64,000 nt of DNA from Pseudaquidulcibacter sp041917055 (GTDB lineage Bacteria; Pseudomonadota; Alphaproteobacteria; Caulobacterales; Aquidulcibacteraceae), in contig JAYRYJ010000001.1 in NCBI GenBank assembly GCA_041917055.1, forward strand, positions 434,001-498,000. The letters are read 5' to 3'. A program made the translations under genes and the position numbers. Positions within the stretch are counted from its first letter, which is position 1; the number at the start of each line of letters is the position of its first letter. The notes beneath the pieces are model-generated. The model saw nothing but the letters and a program-made list of their open reading frames with translations, was not told the DNA's origin and ran no database searches. Positions 25,227 to 35,313 of the stretch are shown here, in pieces.

Positions 25227-26387
25227 TTAAGCAGCGCGAACGCGGGTCATTGCATCTTCAATGGCCTTGGCATTATCAGGGCCAAGATATTTGCCATATT
25301 CGCATTTATCCATCGCCTCTTTTGGCGGGAAAATAATCGGGTTATTTTTATAAGTATCGTCCATGAGTGCTTTTGCAGCGGCATTTGGCGTCGGAAAAAG
25401 GATTTTTTTCGAAATATCGGCGCCTTTTTGACCATCAAGCAAGAAATTAATGAAACCATGCGCATTATTCGGGCTTGGTGCGCCAACCGGAATACACATA
25501 CAATCCGAATTCATCAAAGAACCTTCTTTAGGCACGACAAAATCGATGTCATCATCTTCAACTTTGGACTGCGCAATATCGCCATTATATTCAAGAACAA
25601 TATCAATTTCTTTTGCCATCAAAAGGTCTTGACCATCGTCTTCATGGAATTTTTTGATATGTTTTTTCTGTTTTACCAACATTGCCTCAGCCTGTTTTAC
25701 AAGCTCAGGCGAGAAATCATTTACGGATTTGCCCAAATATTTAAATACAAGGCGGAATAAATCCATGCTTTCTCCCAAAACCGAAATACGACCGGAATAT
25801 TCTTCAGAATCAAAGAGATATTTCCAAGTATCCGGAATAGTGCCGCCCTTCATCGCGGATTTGCGATAGCCAATCCCTAAAACCAACCAAGTATATGGCA
25901 TTGAATATTTGCGACCTGGGTCAAAATCAGGGTTTTGGAATTCCGGTAAAATATTTGCTTTGTTGGGAATTTTTGAATGATCCAAAGGCATTAATAATTT
26001 CGCCTCTGCCATACGGGTTACATATTCATTTGACGGCATAATAACGTCATATCCGGGATTGCCGGCGCGGAATTTTGCAAATAATTCGTCATTTGATGCG
26101 AAAAGCGTCATTTCCACATCCACATTGGTTTCGGCCTTAAAATCCGCCAATGTGGTTTCGCCAATATAAGTATCCCAATTATAGAAATTCAGTTTCTTGG
26201 CCTCAGAACCCTCAATAATGGTTTTGCCGCCGGTTTTAGGTGCAGGTGCGGTGGCTTTTGGTTTACAACCGACCAAACTGATGGCGGCAGCAGATGCGCC
26301 AAAAGCCGCCAAAAATGCGCGCCGCGATCTTGCATTGCCCTTCAAAAACATCGCAATTTCAGAATCTGTTAGTTTAATCTCAGACAT
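25227..26387 (-). CDS. potF: Polyamine-binding periplasmic protein (PotD/PotF type)
   Basis: Solute-binding protein of 386 residues that delivers putrescine or spermidine to the permeases. The N-terminus has a twin-arginine-like SRRAFLAAFG (Arg22-Arg23) and a lipobox LVGC (Cys41), so it is probably a lipoprotein exported folded. Characteristic segments: LNFYNWDTYIG after the signal, YDVIMPSNEYVTRM, and PYTWLVLGIGYRK. It sits between the ligase genes and the transporter genes of the polyamine operon. Confidence 0.9.
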   Translation of the reverse strand: MSEIKLTDSEIAMFLKGNARSRRAFLAAFGASAAAISLVGCKPKATAPAPKTGGKTIIEGSEAKKLNFYNWDTYIGETTLADFKAETNVDVEMTLFASNDELFAKFRAGNPGYDVIMPSNEYVTRMAEAKLLMPLDHSKIPNKANILPEFQNPDFDPGRKYSMPYTWLVLGIGYRKSAMKGGTIPDTWKYLFDSEEYSGRISVLGESMDLFRLVFKYLGKSVNDFSPELVKQAEAMLVKQKKHIKKFHEDDGQDLLMAKEIDIVLEYNGDIAQSKVEDDDIDFVVPKEGSLMNSDCMCIPVGAPSPNNAHGFINFLLDGQKGADISKKILFPTPNAAAKALMDDTYKNNPIIFPPKEAMDKCEYGKYLGPDNAKAIEDAMTRVRAA

Positions 26388-26431
26388 TATTGACCCCTTT
26401 CACTTCTTAATTATTCACACCTTACCCCATT

Positions 26432-27826
26432 TTAGGCATTGCGAAAGTACCAATCGTAATCTTCCAGCGGAATCGCTGAAAAATATCGATTTTGCTCGGT
26501 TTCTTTTATGATTGAATACATTTTTTGAAACCTATCGCCCAAATATTGCGCAATTAAATCTGATTTCTTGAATTCATTGACTGCCGCAAACCAATTAAGT
26601 GGCAAAATAACAGGCGATTTTTCCAATTGTGAATAGCCGTCACCCTCGATCATTTCACTTGGTTCTAATTCATTTTTGATGCCGTGATAAACGCCCATAA
26701 GCATCGCCGCCAGCCCCAAATATGGCGAAGCATCTGCACCAGAAATTCTGTGTTCAATATGGCGTGATTTTGGCGGCCCTGCTGTAACGCGTAAACCAAC
26801 CGTGCGATTATTTGTGCCCCATGTGGCGGCGACCGGCGCATAAGAATTGCCAACAAAACGACGATATGAATTGGCATTTGGCGCAAAAATCGCCATTAAT
26901 GCCGGCATGGTTTGCTGCATTCCGGCGATTGCATGTCGCATGAATTTATCACCGTCTTTGGCATCTGAAGCAAAAATATTATTACCGTCTTTATCCAAAA
27001 CCGAAACATGCAAATGCTGACCATTGCCCGCCAAACCCGCGAAAGGCTTTGCCATAAAACATGCCTCTAAACCATGTTTTACCGCGACGCCCTTGACCAT
27101 GCGTTTGAACATCATGGCTTCATCGGCAACCCTTAAAGCGTCGGCGCGATGTTCAAGGCCGATTTCCAATTGCCCGGGCGCAAATTCGGAAATCGCGGCC
27201 TCAATCGGCAGATCTTGCGCCTCAGCGGCGGTATATAAATCGCGTAGAAAATCCATATAATCGTCTAATTCGCGCAAGCCATAAACCTCATTGCCGATTG
27301 CTGTATGGCAAGTGGTGGGCGATGACGGCAAATGCGGCTTTTCACCTATTTTGCGTGGTCCGGTAAGATAAAATTCTAATTCGCAGGCCACATCAGGCGT
27401 AAGTCCAATTTCTTCAAAAAGGCCAATCACTTTCGATAAAATAAAGCGTGGATCGAGGTCGTTTTGCGCACCATTCAATTCATAAAGCGACAAAATGCAT
27501 TGCGCGACATCATCACCCAACCATGGCGCTTTGAACAAAGTATTTGCGGCGGGTTTTGCCAATCTATCGGCGTCCCCATCTTCCCAAACAAGGCCCGTGT
27601 CTTCACAATCGGCACCTATTGTATCGACCACGCAAATCGAGCCAGGCAAATAACGACCATGGGAATAAACCCCCAATAATTCATGCGGGCGAATTCGTTT
27701 GCCGCGCGGCACATCGGTTATGGGCGAGTAAATAACATCAATGAATTTCACTTCGGGATTGGCGGATAAAAATTTCGCTGCATCCTCTGTATTCGCAATT
27801 TTTGCCGTATGGCCTTTATTACTCAA
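26432..27826 (-). CDS. Glutamine synthetase family protein, gamma-glutamylpolyamine synthetase-like (second copy)
   Basis: PuuA-like ligase of 464 residues that would join glutamate to putrescine or another amine using ATP. GS-fold motifs: DVPRGKRI near the N-terminus, ACELEFYL with metal-binding Glu, NGQHLHVSVLD with His, and the C-terminal ISGADASPYLGLAA. I chose TTG 27826 because GAGG lies six bases before it; a GTG at 27838 overlapping the previous stop is an alternative. The sequence is clearly diverged from the tandem copy at 27835, so the two may use different amines. Confidence 0.85.
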   Translation of the reverse strand: MSNKGHTAKIANTEDAAKFLSANPEVKFIDVIYSPITDVPRGKRIRPHELLGVYSHGRYLPGSICVVDTIGADCEDTGLVWEDGDADRLAKPAANTLFKAPWLGDDVAQCILSLYELNGAQNDLDPRFILSKVIGLFEEIGLTPDVACELEFYLTGPRKIGEKPHLPSSPTTCHTAIGNEVYGLRELDDYMDFLRDLYTAAEAQDLPIEAAISEFAPGQLEIGLEHRADALRVADEAMMFKRMVKGVAVKHGLEACFMAKPFAGLAGNGQHLHVSVLDKDGNNIFASDAKDGDKFMRHAIAGMQQTMPALMAIFAPNANSYRRFVGNSYAPVAATWGTNNRTVGLRVTAGPPKSRHIEHRISGADASPYLGLAAMLMGVYHGIKNELEPSEMIEGDGYSQLEKSPVILPLNWFAAVNEFKKSDLIAQYLGDRFQKMYSIIKETEQNRYFSAIPLEDYDWYFRNA

Positions 27827-27834
27827 AATAATCC

Positions 27835-29211
27835 TCACACTTTTAACAGAAGATGTTCGCGTTCCCATGCCGAGACCACACCTTCAAAATGATCTAATTC
27901 CATTTCTTTGACCGAGGCAAAAACTTCACAGAAATCTTCACCTAAAACCTCGCGAACCGGCCCGCAGGATTTGAAACGTTCAAGCGCCTCATCCAAGGTT
28001 CGCGGCAATGAACGCGGCAATCTATAAGCTGAACCCTGTAATGGTGCGGTGGGTTCAAGTTTTAATTCCATACCGACAATGCCGCACGCCAAAGACGCCG
28101 CAATTGCTAAATAAGGGTTGCAATCGGCCCCCGGAAGGCGGTTTTCGACACGACGATTTTGCCCGTCTGATAAAGGCACACGCAATCCGCAAGAGCGATT
28201 ATCACGCCCCCATTGCACATTAATCGGGGCGTCAAATTGCGGACGCATACGACGGAAAGAATTCACATTCGGTGCAAATAATGGCGCGCATTCCGGAAGG
28301 AATTTTTGCAATCCCGCAATAAAGGAACGGAACAATGGGCTATCTTGACCATTTGCATGTGCGAAAAGGTTTTGCCCGCTCTCTTTATCTTGCAATGATT
28401 GGTGAATATGCATTGCCGAACCCGGCTGATTATCCATGGGCTTTGCCATGAAGGTGCCATAGACACCATTTGCCAAAGCCACTTGGCGGAAAATGCGTTT
28501 AAAGACCATTACCTGATCAGATAAATGCATTGGATCACCGTGATTGAAATTCACCTCTAATTGCGCGGCACCCGCCTCATGTATCATTGTGTCAATATCA
28601 ATTTCGGCGATTTCACAATATTCATAAACTTGCTCGATAAGGTCTTCATGCTCGTTTAATGCTTCAAGGCCATAGGGCTGCGATACTTTTTCGGCGCGCC
28701 CCGAACGACCAATTGGAGTTTCTAATGGTAAATCCGGGTCAATATTGCGCGCGGTAAGGAAAAATTCCAATTCGGGGGCAATTATAGGCTCCCAATTCTT
28801 GGCTTCATAGGCTTCTAAAACCCGCTTCAATACACGGCGCGGTGCAATATCAATTGGTGTGCCGGCATTTGTATAAGCATCAGCCATTACAAAAGCAGTG
28901 GGTGTGCGATAACCGGGCGCGACACGCACAGAATTGGCGTCGGGCAATAAAACGCAATCTGGGTCTTGAACCGCCTCATCGATATTATGTGGTAAATCGG
29001 GATAATCGCCGGTCATTGTGACCGTGAGAATCGAAGAAGCAATACGCAGTGTGCGCCCTTTAACGCCTTGCAAAAAGCGATTGGCGGGAACGACTTTACC
29101 GCGAATAATGCCGTTCATATCGGGTAAAAGCAATTCTATTTCTGAAACGCCTTTTTCCTTTATCCAGGTTTCAAGTCGCTTATATTCGGATATGCTATCT
29201 TTAGGCGACAT
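27835..29211 (-). CDS. puuA: Glutamine synthetase family protein, gamma-glutamylpolyamine synthetase-like (first copy)
   Basis: PuuA-like ligase of 458 residues. Motifs: PDMNGIIRGKVVP near residue 30, APELEFFL, EAGAAQLEVNF with two metal ligands, GSAMHIHQSLQD, and the C-terminal RLPGADCNPYLAIAA. The N-terminal IIRGK form fits ligases of the gamma-glutamylputrescine type rather than true glutamine synthetase. The ATG lies 11 bases inside the end of the upstream aminotransferase gene, so translation is coupled. Confidence 0.87.
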   Translation of the reverse strand: MSPKDSISEYKRLETWIKEKGVSEIELLLPDMNGIIRGKVVPANRFLQGVKGRTLRIASSILTVTMTGDYPDLPHNIDEAVQDPDCVLLPDANSVRVAPGYRTPTAFVMADAYTNAGTPIDIAPRRVLKRVLEAYEAKNWEPIIAPELEFFLTARNIDPDLPLETPIGRSGRAEKVSQPYGLEALNEHEDLIEQVYEYCEIAEIDIDTMIHEAGAAQLEVNFNHGDPMHLSDQVMVFKRIFRQVALANGVYGTFMAKPMDNQPGSAMHIHQSLQDKESGQNLFAHANGQDSPLFRSFIAGLQKFLPECAPLFAPNVNSFRRMRPQFDAPINVQWGRDNRSCGLRVPLSDGQNRRVENRLPGADCNPYLAIAASLACGIVGMELKLEPTAPLQGSAYRLPRSLPRTLDEALERFKSCGPVREVLGEDFCEVFASVKEMELDHFEGVVSAWEREHLLLKV

Positions 29212-30643
29212 CTCTAACCTGTTCCATAATCAAAATTTTCGATAATATATCTTGCACAGAATGCGAATAATGCAAGATGTTTTCCTTTGTTAAATCGGGC
29301 CCTGCTAAAATCATATTGTGAAATGGTGTCACTAAAACTCCACGATTTAAAAGGCCAAGATGCAATGCTTCTTCTGTTTCATAATCAAAAAGCGCGCGCA
29401 TTTCCTCCGCATTTTGCGGAATTTTCGGGGCGAAAATTATTTCAAGCCGCGCCCCGATACGAATAATTGACCAATCGAGTCTATTGGTTTCAATTATCTT
29501 CAATAATTCTGCTTCAAGTAATTTTGCCGAAGCAATCATTTTGTCATAATTGGCATCAGTCATTAAATCGCAAAGCGATTTTTCAAGCGCGGTAAGCTGT
29601 AACAATGAACCGCCCAATGTCGTGCCAATACCGGAATGACCGCTGGGAAGATTTTCGCGCGCAGCTTGAAACCTGTCTTTGACCTCTTTGGAAAAACCCC
29701 AAATAGCGCAGGGTACACCACCCGCAACTGCTTTACCCGCCACAAATAAATCGGGCGTCAAACCAAATTGGCGCGAATAACCACCAAGTCCGGTGGATAA
29801 AGTGTGGGTTTCATCCATTAAAACCAAAGTGCCATATTTTTTGGCGGTTTTTAGCACAAAATCTAAAAAGCCATCTTTGGGCGGAACAATGCCGCAATTG
29901 GTCAAAGCGGGTTCCATAATTATGCACGCAACATCTTCACCAGAAAGCGCGGCCTCAAGTTCGATTTCATCATTAAAAGGCACGCAATATGTGTGCAATG
30001 ACGGGTCAAAGGCCGAACCCCATAATGATGGCTTGGCAATAGTTTTGCCGTTTTTATCGATTAAAACACAGGTCTCATCAACCGCACCATGATAACAGCC
30101 GTCAAAGACCAAGATTTTTTGGCGCCCCGTCGCAAGGCGCGCAAGGCGCAAAGCAAAACGATTGGCATCAGAGGCACTCAAAGCTAATTGCCAAAATGGA
30201 AGGCCAAAAATCTGTGATAATTTGTGCCCGACAATATCGGCCTTTTCGCTTGGTAACATTGCCGTTAGGCCGCTATCTGCGGCCTCAATCAAGGCATCTT
30301 TGGTGATTTCAGGGGAATGTCCGAACATTGCGCCGGTATCGCCAAGGCATAGATCAATTAATTGATTGCCGTCAATATCCTCAATCAAAACGCCTTTTGC
30401 CGATTTTACAAATAATGGGAATGGAGTAGGCCAGTCCAACATCCAATGTTGCGGAACGCCGCCCAAAAAACCTTCATTATTGGGTCGGTTTTCTTGCGTA
30501 TTGGCGTGAAAAAATCCTTTTGGGCGCTTTTCAATAAAATCTGCGCGTTCATTGGCAATAAATTTCTTTAATCTCGCACGGTCAATGTGCAAGTTAAGAC
30601 TATGCTTCGCCTCTAATTCATTCTGCTCGACAAATTCGCTCAA
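29201..30643 (-). CDS. Class III aminotransferase of the polyamine operon
   Basis: PLP-dependent aminotransferase of 480 residues, related to GSA aminomutase and putrescine aminotransferases. LALSASDANRFALRLAR holds the phosphate-binding region, FDGCYHG the aromatic stacking residue, MDETHT the Asp contacting the PLP ring nitrogen, and VAGKAVAGGVP the PLP-binding Lys. Its natural amine is not known; the downstream ligases and Pot transporter point to putrescine or spermidine. It is the first gene of the operon and lies 11 bases after a perfect 12-base palindrome. Confidence 0.85.
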   Translation of the reverse strand: MSEFVEQNELEAKHSLNLHIDRARLKKFIANERADFIEKRPKGFFHANTQENRPNNEGFLGGVPQHWMLDWPTPFPLFVKSAKGVLIEDIDGNQLIDLCLGDTGAMFGHSPEITKDALIEAADSGLTAMLPSEKADIVGHKLSQIFGLPFWQLALSASDANRFALRLARLATGRQKILVFDGCYHGAVDETCVLIDKNGKTIAKPSLWGSAFDPSLHTYCVPFNDEIELEAALSGEDVACIIMEPALTNCGIVPPKDGFLDFVLKTAKKYGTLVLMDETHTLSTGLGGYSRQFGLTPDLFVAGKAVAGGVPCAIWGFSKEVKDRFQAARENLPSGHSGIGTTLGGSLLQLTALEKSLCDLMTDANYDKMIASAKLLEAELLKIIETNRLDWSIIRIGARLEIIFAPKIPQNAEEMRALFDYETEEALHLGLLNRGVLVTPFHNMILAGPDLTKENILHYSHSVQDILSKILIMEQVRDVA

Positions 30644-30653
30644 AACTCACCTT

Positions 30654-30665
30654 TTGTTATAACAA
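30654..30665. promoter_or_regulatory. Perfect palindrome just upstream of the polyamine operon
   Basis: TTGTTATAACAA is a perfect 12-base dyad 10 bases before the aminotransferase start. Its place would let a bound protein block transcription or initiation. The regulator is not encoded next to it. Confidence 0.4.
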
Positions 30666-30789
30666 TAATAGAACAAGGATTTTGAATTTAGTCAAGCGGG
30701 GAAATCGCTGCCGAAAAATTATGACTTATTGTGCAAAGATTGTGGAAGGTTTTCATGGACTGTAAAATAAATAACAAAACAATTCGGTC

Positions 30790-30952
30790 TAGGCCATACA
30801 CTCATTAATTAGCGGCCTGTGGCGGCATTTTGGCGTCGAACTAGGCTCGAAAAAAGGAGTTTTGTGATGCTCACATCGCAAAATCCTTGTTTTCGGCCTA
30901 TTTCTTAGCCAAAAAGCCGCCTCAAACCACTAATTAATGAGTGTATGACCTA
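30790..30952. mobile_element. Foldback MITE, copy 2, with TA duplications
   Basis: Same 163-base length and same TA borders as the copy at 13243; six differences by eye, including GGCC for GGTC at the left end. Three substitutions in the right arm (AAAAGCCGCC) improve pairing with the left arm. It fills much of the 388-base gap between the polyamine operon and the glycosyltransferase gene; the remaining bases hold only the palindrome at 30654 and no recognisable gene. Confidence 0.85.
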
Positions 30953-31031
30953 AATCACTTTTTGGTGCATTTGCCCTGTCACTTATGCATTCGGACTTTC
31001 ATTAATTTTCCAAAGGCATTAAAGAGGCCGC

Positions 31032-31763
31032 ATGAAAAATAATTTGGATATTTCGATTATTGTGCCCGTCCATAATGAAAGCGGTGCCATAATAAGCCTA
31101 ATCGAAGAAATTTGTGCGGCCTTAGACGGTTATCAGTTTGAAATTATAATTGTCGATGATAAATCAAAAGACGATACTGCTGAAATACTTGAAGGCTATA
31201 AACAAAAATGCCCGCAATTGCGCGTATTGCATCATGAGAAAAATGCTGGTCAAAGCCGCGCGATTTATTCAGGTCTTAGGGCCGCTAATGCGCCTTTGGT
31301 TGGAACTTTGGATGGCGATGGGCAAAATGACCCTGCCGATTTACCAAAACTTATACGCCATTTGAATCGAATTGATGCGCCCTCAAACCTTGCCATGGTG
31401 CAAGGAATGCGGCTTAAACGCCAAGATTCACAAGCAAAAAAGATTGCATCCAAAGTCGCAAACGCTGTCAGACAAGCACTTTTGCATGATGGCGCAATTG
31501 ATTCCGGCTGTGGTATTAAAGTGATAAAACGCGAAGTGTTTTTGAGCTTGCCCTATTTTGATCATATGCACCGTTATATGGCGGCGCTTGTAAACCATGC
31601 CAAATTCACCACAGAATTTGTTGAAGTGAACCACCGCCCGCGCGAAAGTGGCGCGTCAAAATACACTAATTTTGGCAGACTTGTTGCCGCGCTAAGCGAT
31701 TTGTTCGGCGTAATGTGGCTTGCAACACGACGCAGAGATTGTGGCAAGATTATTGAAAAATAG
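31032..31763 (+). CDS. Family 2 glycosyltransferase (polyprenyl-phosphate sugar transferase-like)
   Basis: Transfers a sugar from a nucleotide donor, probably to polyprenyl phosphate, 243 residues. The GT2 fold is clear: SIIVPVHNESG at residues 8-18, IIIVDDKSKDDT, and the metal-binding LDGDGQNDP. RPRESGASKYTNFGR near residue 202 is typical of DPM1/ArnC-like enzymes. Unlike most ArnC-type proteins it has no C-terminal membrane helices. A single gene next to a MITE; no lipid A modification cluster is nearby. Confidence 0.85.
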   Translation: MKNNLDISIIVPVHNESGAIISLIEEICAALDGYQFEIIIVDDKSKDDTAEILEGYKQKCPQLRVLHHEKNAGQSRAIYSGLRAANAPLVGTLDGDGQNDPADLPKLIRHLNRIDAPSNLAMVQGMRLKRQDSQAKKIASKVANAVRQALLHDGAIDSGCGIKVIKREVFLSLPYFDHMHRYMAALVNHAKFTTEFVEVNHRPRESGASKYTNFGRLVAALSDLFGVMWLATRRRDCGKIIEK

Positions 31764-31826
31764 CCAAGCGATGGATTTTTCGCTGTCGTAATCGCGGTGA
31801 AAAGCCATAGAATTCTTCAAACACAA

Positions 31827-33413
31827 TTAATGCCTAAAATGCCTTTGTCCCGTAAAGACCATTGCGATATTGTGTTCGTCTGCGGCTTTAATCACTTCTT
31901 CATCGCGTATTGAGCCGCCAGGCTGAATAACCGATGTTGCACCTGCCTCTATTGCCTCCAAAAGACCGTCGGCAAATGGGAAAAACGCGTCCGATGCCAC
32001 CGCCGAACCCAATGTCATAGCGCTTTGCCAATTATTTCTTTCTTGGGCTTCTTTGGCACGCTTTGCAGCGATAAAGGCAGAATCCCTACGGTTCATTTGC
32101 CCCGCACCAATGCCGGCAGTTGTTAAATCCTTGGCATAGACAATTGCATTTGATTTAACGTGTTTTGCAACTTTGAAGGCAAATAATAAATCGTCTAATT
32201 CTTTCTCACTTGGTGCGCGTTTAGTGACGATTTTTAGATTTTCTCTTAAGCATGGCGCATTGTCACGATTTTGCACCAAAAACCCACCGGCAATATTGCG
32301 ATAATTCAGGCCAACTGAATATGGATCCGGCAAACCACCTGCTTCCAATAGTCTAAGATTCTTTTTGGCGGCGAAAATCTCTCTTGCTTCATCTGTAATC
32401 TGCGGTGCAATAACAACTTCGGTAAAAATTGCGCTAATTGCTTTGGCGGTTTCACCATCAAGAATTTGGTTACAGGCCACAATGCCGCCGAATGCCGACA
32501 CACTATCGCAATGAAGGGCTTTTTCAAACGCCTCTAATAAAGTGTCGCCAATGGCAACGCCGCATGGATTGGCGTGTTTAATAATTGCAATTGCGGGCTT
32601 TTCGCGCGATATTTCGGCAACCAATTCATATGCGGCATCGGTATCGTTGAAATTATTATAGGATAATTCTTTACCCTGTAATTGTTTGGCGCACGCAACC
32701 CCAAATCGCTTTTCGCCATTGGAATAAAAAGCGGCTTTTTGGTGCGGGTTTTCGCCATAGCGCATTTCTTGCACTTTAACGCCGCCCATTGTCCGGTATT
32801 TCGGGCTTTCTTCTTTGGTTTGTTCAAAATACCAATTTGAAATCGCCGCATCATAGGCCGAAGTGCGCGAATAGGCGCGGGCGGCGAGGGTTTTTCGGGT
32901 GTTATGGGACGTGCCGCCAAATTCCTCTAAATCCTTAAGAACCAAATCAATATCATCATCATCGGTCGCGACCGCACAAAATCCGTGATTTTTTGCGCCT
33001 GCGCGAATCATAGCAGGCCCGCCTATATCAATATTTTCAATGCATTCATCAAAATCTGCACCTTTTTCAAGCGTTGCTTCGAATGGATAAAGATTGACCC
33101 ATAATAAATCTATGCCGGAAATATTGTGTTCGCGCATTGCATTTGCGTGATTCTCATTATCCCTAAGTGCCAATAAAGCGCCATGCACCATTGGGTGAAG
33201 GGTTTTTACACGCCCATCCATCATTTCGGGAAATCCTGTAATATCTGCGACATCAATTACGGCAATGCCCATAGAATTTAATGCTTTTGATGTGCCACCG
33301 GTAGATAGAATTTCAACCCCTTTTTCAACCAAAATCTTGGCGGTTTTTTCAAGGGCTTTTTTATCGGAAAGGGAGATTAAGGCACGCTTAATCGGCTTAA
33401 TATTTTCTGGCAT
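31827..33413 (-). CDS. purH: Bifunctional AICAR transformylase / IMP cyclohydrolase
   Basis: Last two steps of IMP synthesis: formylation of AICAR and ring closure. It has 528 residues. The cyclohydrolase domain has STGGTSKAL and GRVKTLHPMVHG; the transformylase half has KHANPCGVA with the catalytic Lys-His and PGGSIRDEEVI near the C-terminus. It is far from purEK, as is common in alphaproteobacteria. The convergent glycosyltransferase ends 63 bases away. Confidence 0.96.
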   Translation of the reverse strand: MPENIKPIKRALISLSDKKALEKTAKILVEKGVEILSTGGTSKALNSMGIAVIDVADITGFPEMMDGRVKTLHPMVHGALLALRDNENHANAMREHNISGIDLLWVNLYPFEATLEKGADFDECIENIDIGGPAMIRAGAKNHGFCAVATDDDDIDLVLKDLEEFGGTSHNTRKTLAARAYSRTSAYDAAISNWYFEQTKEESPKYRTMGGVKVQEMRYGENPHQKAAFYSNGEKRFGVACAKQLQGKELSYNNFNDTDAAYELVAEISREKPAIAIIKHANPCGVAIGDTLLEAFEKALHCDSVSAFGGIVACNQILDGETAKAISAIFTEVVIAPQITDEAREIFAAKKNLRLLEAGGLPDPYSVGLNYRNIAGGFLVQNRDNAPCLRENLKIVTKRAPSEKELDDLLFAFKVAKHVKSNAIVYAKDLTTAGIGAGQMNRRDSAFIAAKRAKEAQERNNWQSAMTLGSAVASDAFFPFADGLLEAIEAGATSVIQPGGSIRDEEVIKAADEHNIAMVFTGQRHFRH

Positions 33414-33423
33414 AATTAAATTT

Positions 33424-35313
33424 CTATTTTACAGTGACGTATTCAGGGACGATTTTCTTTAGTTCAGAAATTGCCGCTTCCATATTGTTTTCTTCAGCAA
33501 ATCTAAGTGTATTTTCGATTTTTTCCATTAGATTTTCATCTAAAGGCAAAGTAGGTTCGGCACCTAAAATACCCGAAACTGCTGTTTGTTTCACTCTTTC
33601 ATGTTGGTAAAACAATTCTTCGTGCAGTTTTTCCCCCGGTCTTGAGCCGATTTCGACAATTGGGATTTGAGTATAGGGTTCATAGCCGCTCAATCGGATT
33701 AGGGTTTCAGCAAATTCTTTGATGCGGACAGGTTTACCCATATCCAAAACCAATAAAGGCTGTAATTCCTCGGTTTCGACATCGCAATAGCCTGCACCGA
33801 TTGAAGCGCCTTGTAGCACTAAACCAACAGCCTCTTCGACGGTCATGAACCAACGGGTCATTTCTCTGTGCGTGATTGTAACCGGTCCCTTTTTCGCAAT
33901 TTGGCGTTCAAACAGGGGCATCACTGAACCTGATGAACCCAATACATTGCCAAACCGTACTGAAAAATATTTGCCTTTATGCTCTTCAAATTTTAGGCGA
34001 ACAAATAATTCGGCGGCGCGTTTGACTGCGCCCATAATATTTTGTGGTGAAACAGCTTTATCGGTCGAAATCGATACAAAAACCTCAACCCCATTTTTTT
34101 CGGCGGCGCGCAAAACATTCACTGTTCCGCCAAGATTAACCCGTATCGCTTCTCGCGGGTGGGATTCTAATAAAGGAACGTGTTTATTAGCTGCCGCATG
34201 AATAACGATTTGCGGCTGATGCTTATCAAACACTTCATTCAATTGAGAGACATCACGAATATCGACAAGGTTCAAATCAAAAGTCAGTCCTGGAAATTCT
34301 TCGGATAAATTTTGCGATATTGAATAAAGATTATTTTCCGAGCCTTCAACCAACACCAAGCGACCAGGCTGTAAAGCGGCAACCTGTTTTGATAATTCGG
34401 CACCAATTGTTCCACCTGCACCCGTGATCAAAACCGTCTTATGCTTAAGTAGTTTTGACGGGCCTGAAATATCGATTGTGTGGCGGCGCCGCCCTAGGAT
34501 TTCGGCAGGATTGACGTTTCTTAATTCCTTGGAGCCGAATTCCGGCATGCGTGACATTCTTACTTTTGTTTTGGCAACCGCATTCATTGCCGCTTGGACA
34601 ACTGCCTCGCCCTGATCATCACCGACCAAAATGACGCGTACATCGTCATAATTGCTTTTTGCCTCACTGCATAATTGCAAAAGAACTTCATTTATTTTGC
34701 GCCCGTCATAAACCAAAGCGCCGGCATAGACTTTATTAATATGATTACCCGCCGTGGAAACAATTGCCAAAGGATTGAAAGGCAAAGGCCCCAATTTGCG
34801 CAATTCATGAATTGCGCCCGTTATTGTTTCGGTCGATCCAACTAGAATGGCGGGCGGCGCGTCTTTATCAATTCGACGCCTTAAAGCGCTTAGACCTTTT
34901 ATTGAACCGCCACTCGAAATGAATCTGGCGACCGCACGTGAGGCCATCATAAAAGTCGCCATAAAGAACATGCTGAAAAACGGTTCTGCGAGGGTTAATT
35001 CAATCGAAAACTGCCAATATAGAAATCCGGAAAAAACAAAATATACAATTCCATAAAGCATTACGGCGCGCAGAATTAAGAAAATATCGTCGGGTGTTGT
35101 CCAGCGCCAAACAGTTCGACCAGTTCCGCCGATAAAAATCGCAATAGCCAAAGCCAGAGTTTTGACCCCAACCTTTATTGCGAACACATTGCCTGAAACA
35201 TGGGCCTCGCCCATTTTAAGCGTTAAATAAGTGCCTATGATTATTGCCAGCAGACCCAATAATAGGTCGCCAAAAAATCCATAAGTAAAAGGAGAGCGAA
35301 ACTTGCTGCCCAC
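33424..35313 (-). CDS. FlaA1/CapD/PglF-type nucleotide-sugar 4,6-dehydratase with membrane domain
   Basis: Membrane-anchored dehydratase of 629 residues for UDP-sugar modification in surface polysaccharide or glycan synthesis. Four to five hydrophobic segments (about 10-125) precede a CoA-binding-like domain and the SDR catalytic domain, with ITGAGGTIGAEL (NAD site), HAAANKHVPL, and STDKAVSPQNIMGAVKR (catalytic Thr-Asp-Lys region). GTG 35313 has AGGTG at a good distance; a GTG two codons earlier is also possible. No other polysaccharide genes are beside it. Confidence 0.88.
   Translation of the reverse strand: MGSKFRSPFTYGFFGDLLLGLLAIIIGTYLTLKMGEAHVSGNVFAIKVGVKTLALAIAIFIGGTGRTVWRWTTPDDIFLILRAVMLYGIVYFVFSGFLYWQFSIELTLAEPFFSMFFMATFMMASRAVARFISSGGSIKGLSALRRRIDKDAPPAILVGSTETITGAIHELRKLGPLPFNPLAIVSTAGNHINKVYAGALVYDGRKINEVLLQLCSEAKSNYDDVRVILVGDDQGEAVVQAAMNAVAKTKVRMSRMPEFGSKELRNVNPAEILGRRRHTIDISGPSKLLKHKTVLITGAGGTIGAELSKQVAALQPGRLVLVEGSENNLYSISQNLSEEFPGLTFDLNLVDIRDVSQLNEVFDKHQPQIVIHAAANKHVPLLESHPREAIRVNLGGTVNVLRAAEKNGVEVFVSISTDKAVSPQNIMGAVKRAAELFVRLKFEEHKGKYFSVRFGNVLGSSGSVMPLFERQIAKKGPVTITHREMTRWFMTVEEAVGLVLQGASIGAGYCDVETEELQPLLVLDMGKPVRIKEFAETLIRLSGYEPYTQIPIVEIGSRPGEKLHEELFYQHERVKQTAVSGILGAEPTLPLDENLMEKIENTLRFAEENNMEAAISELKKIVPEYVTVK

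Larger units (their letters stand above)
30644..31031. other. Gap between polyamine operon and glycosyltransferase gene
   Basis: Holds the palindrome at 30654 and the MITE at 30790. Both divergent genes must have their promoters here, so the MITE may influence them. No reading frame or RNA gene was recognised. Confidence 0.6.
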
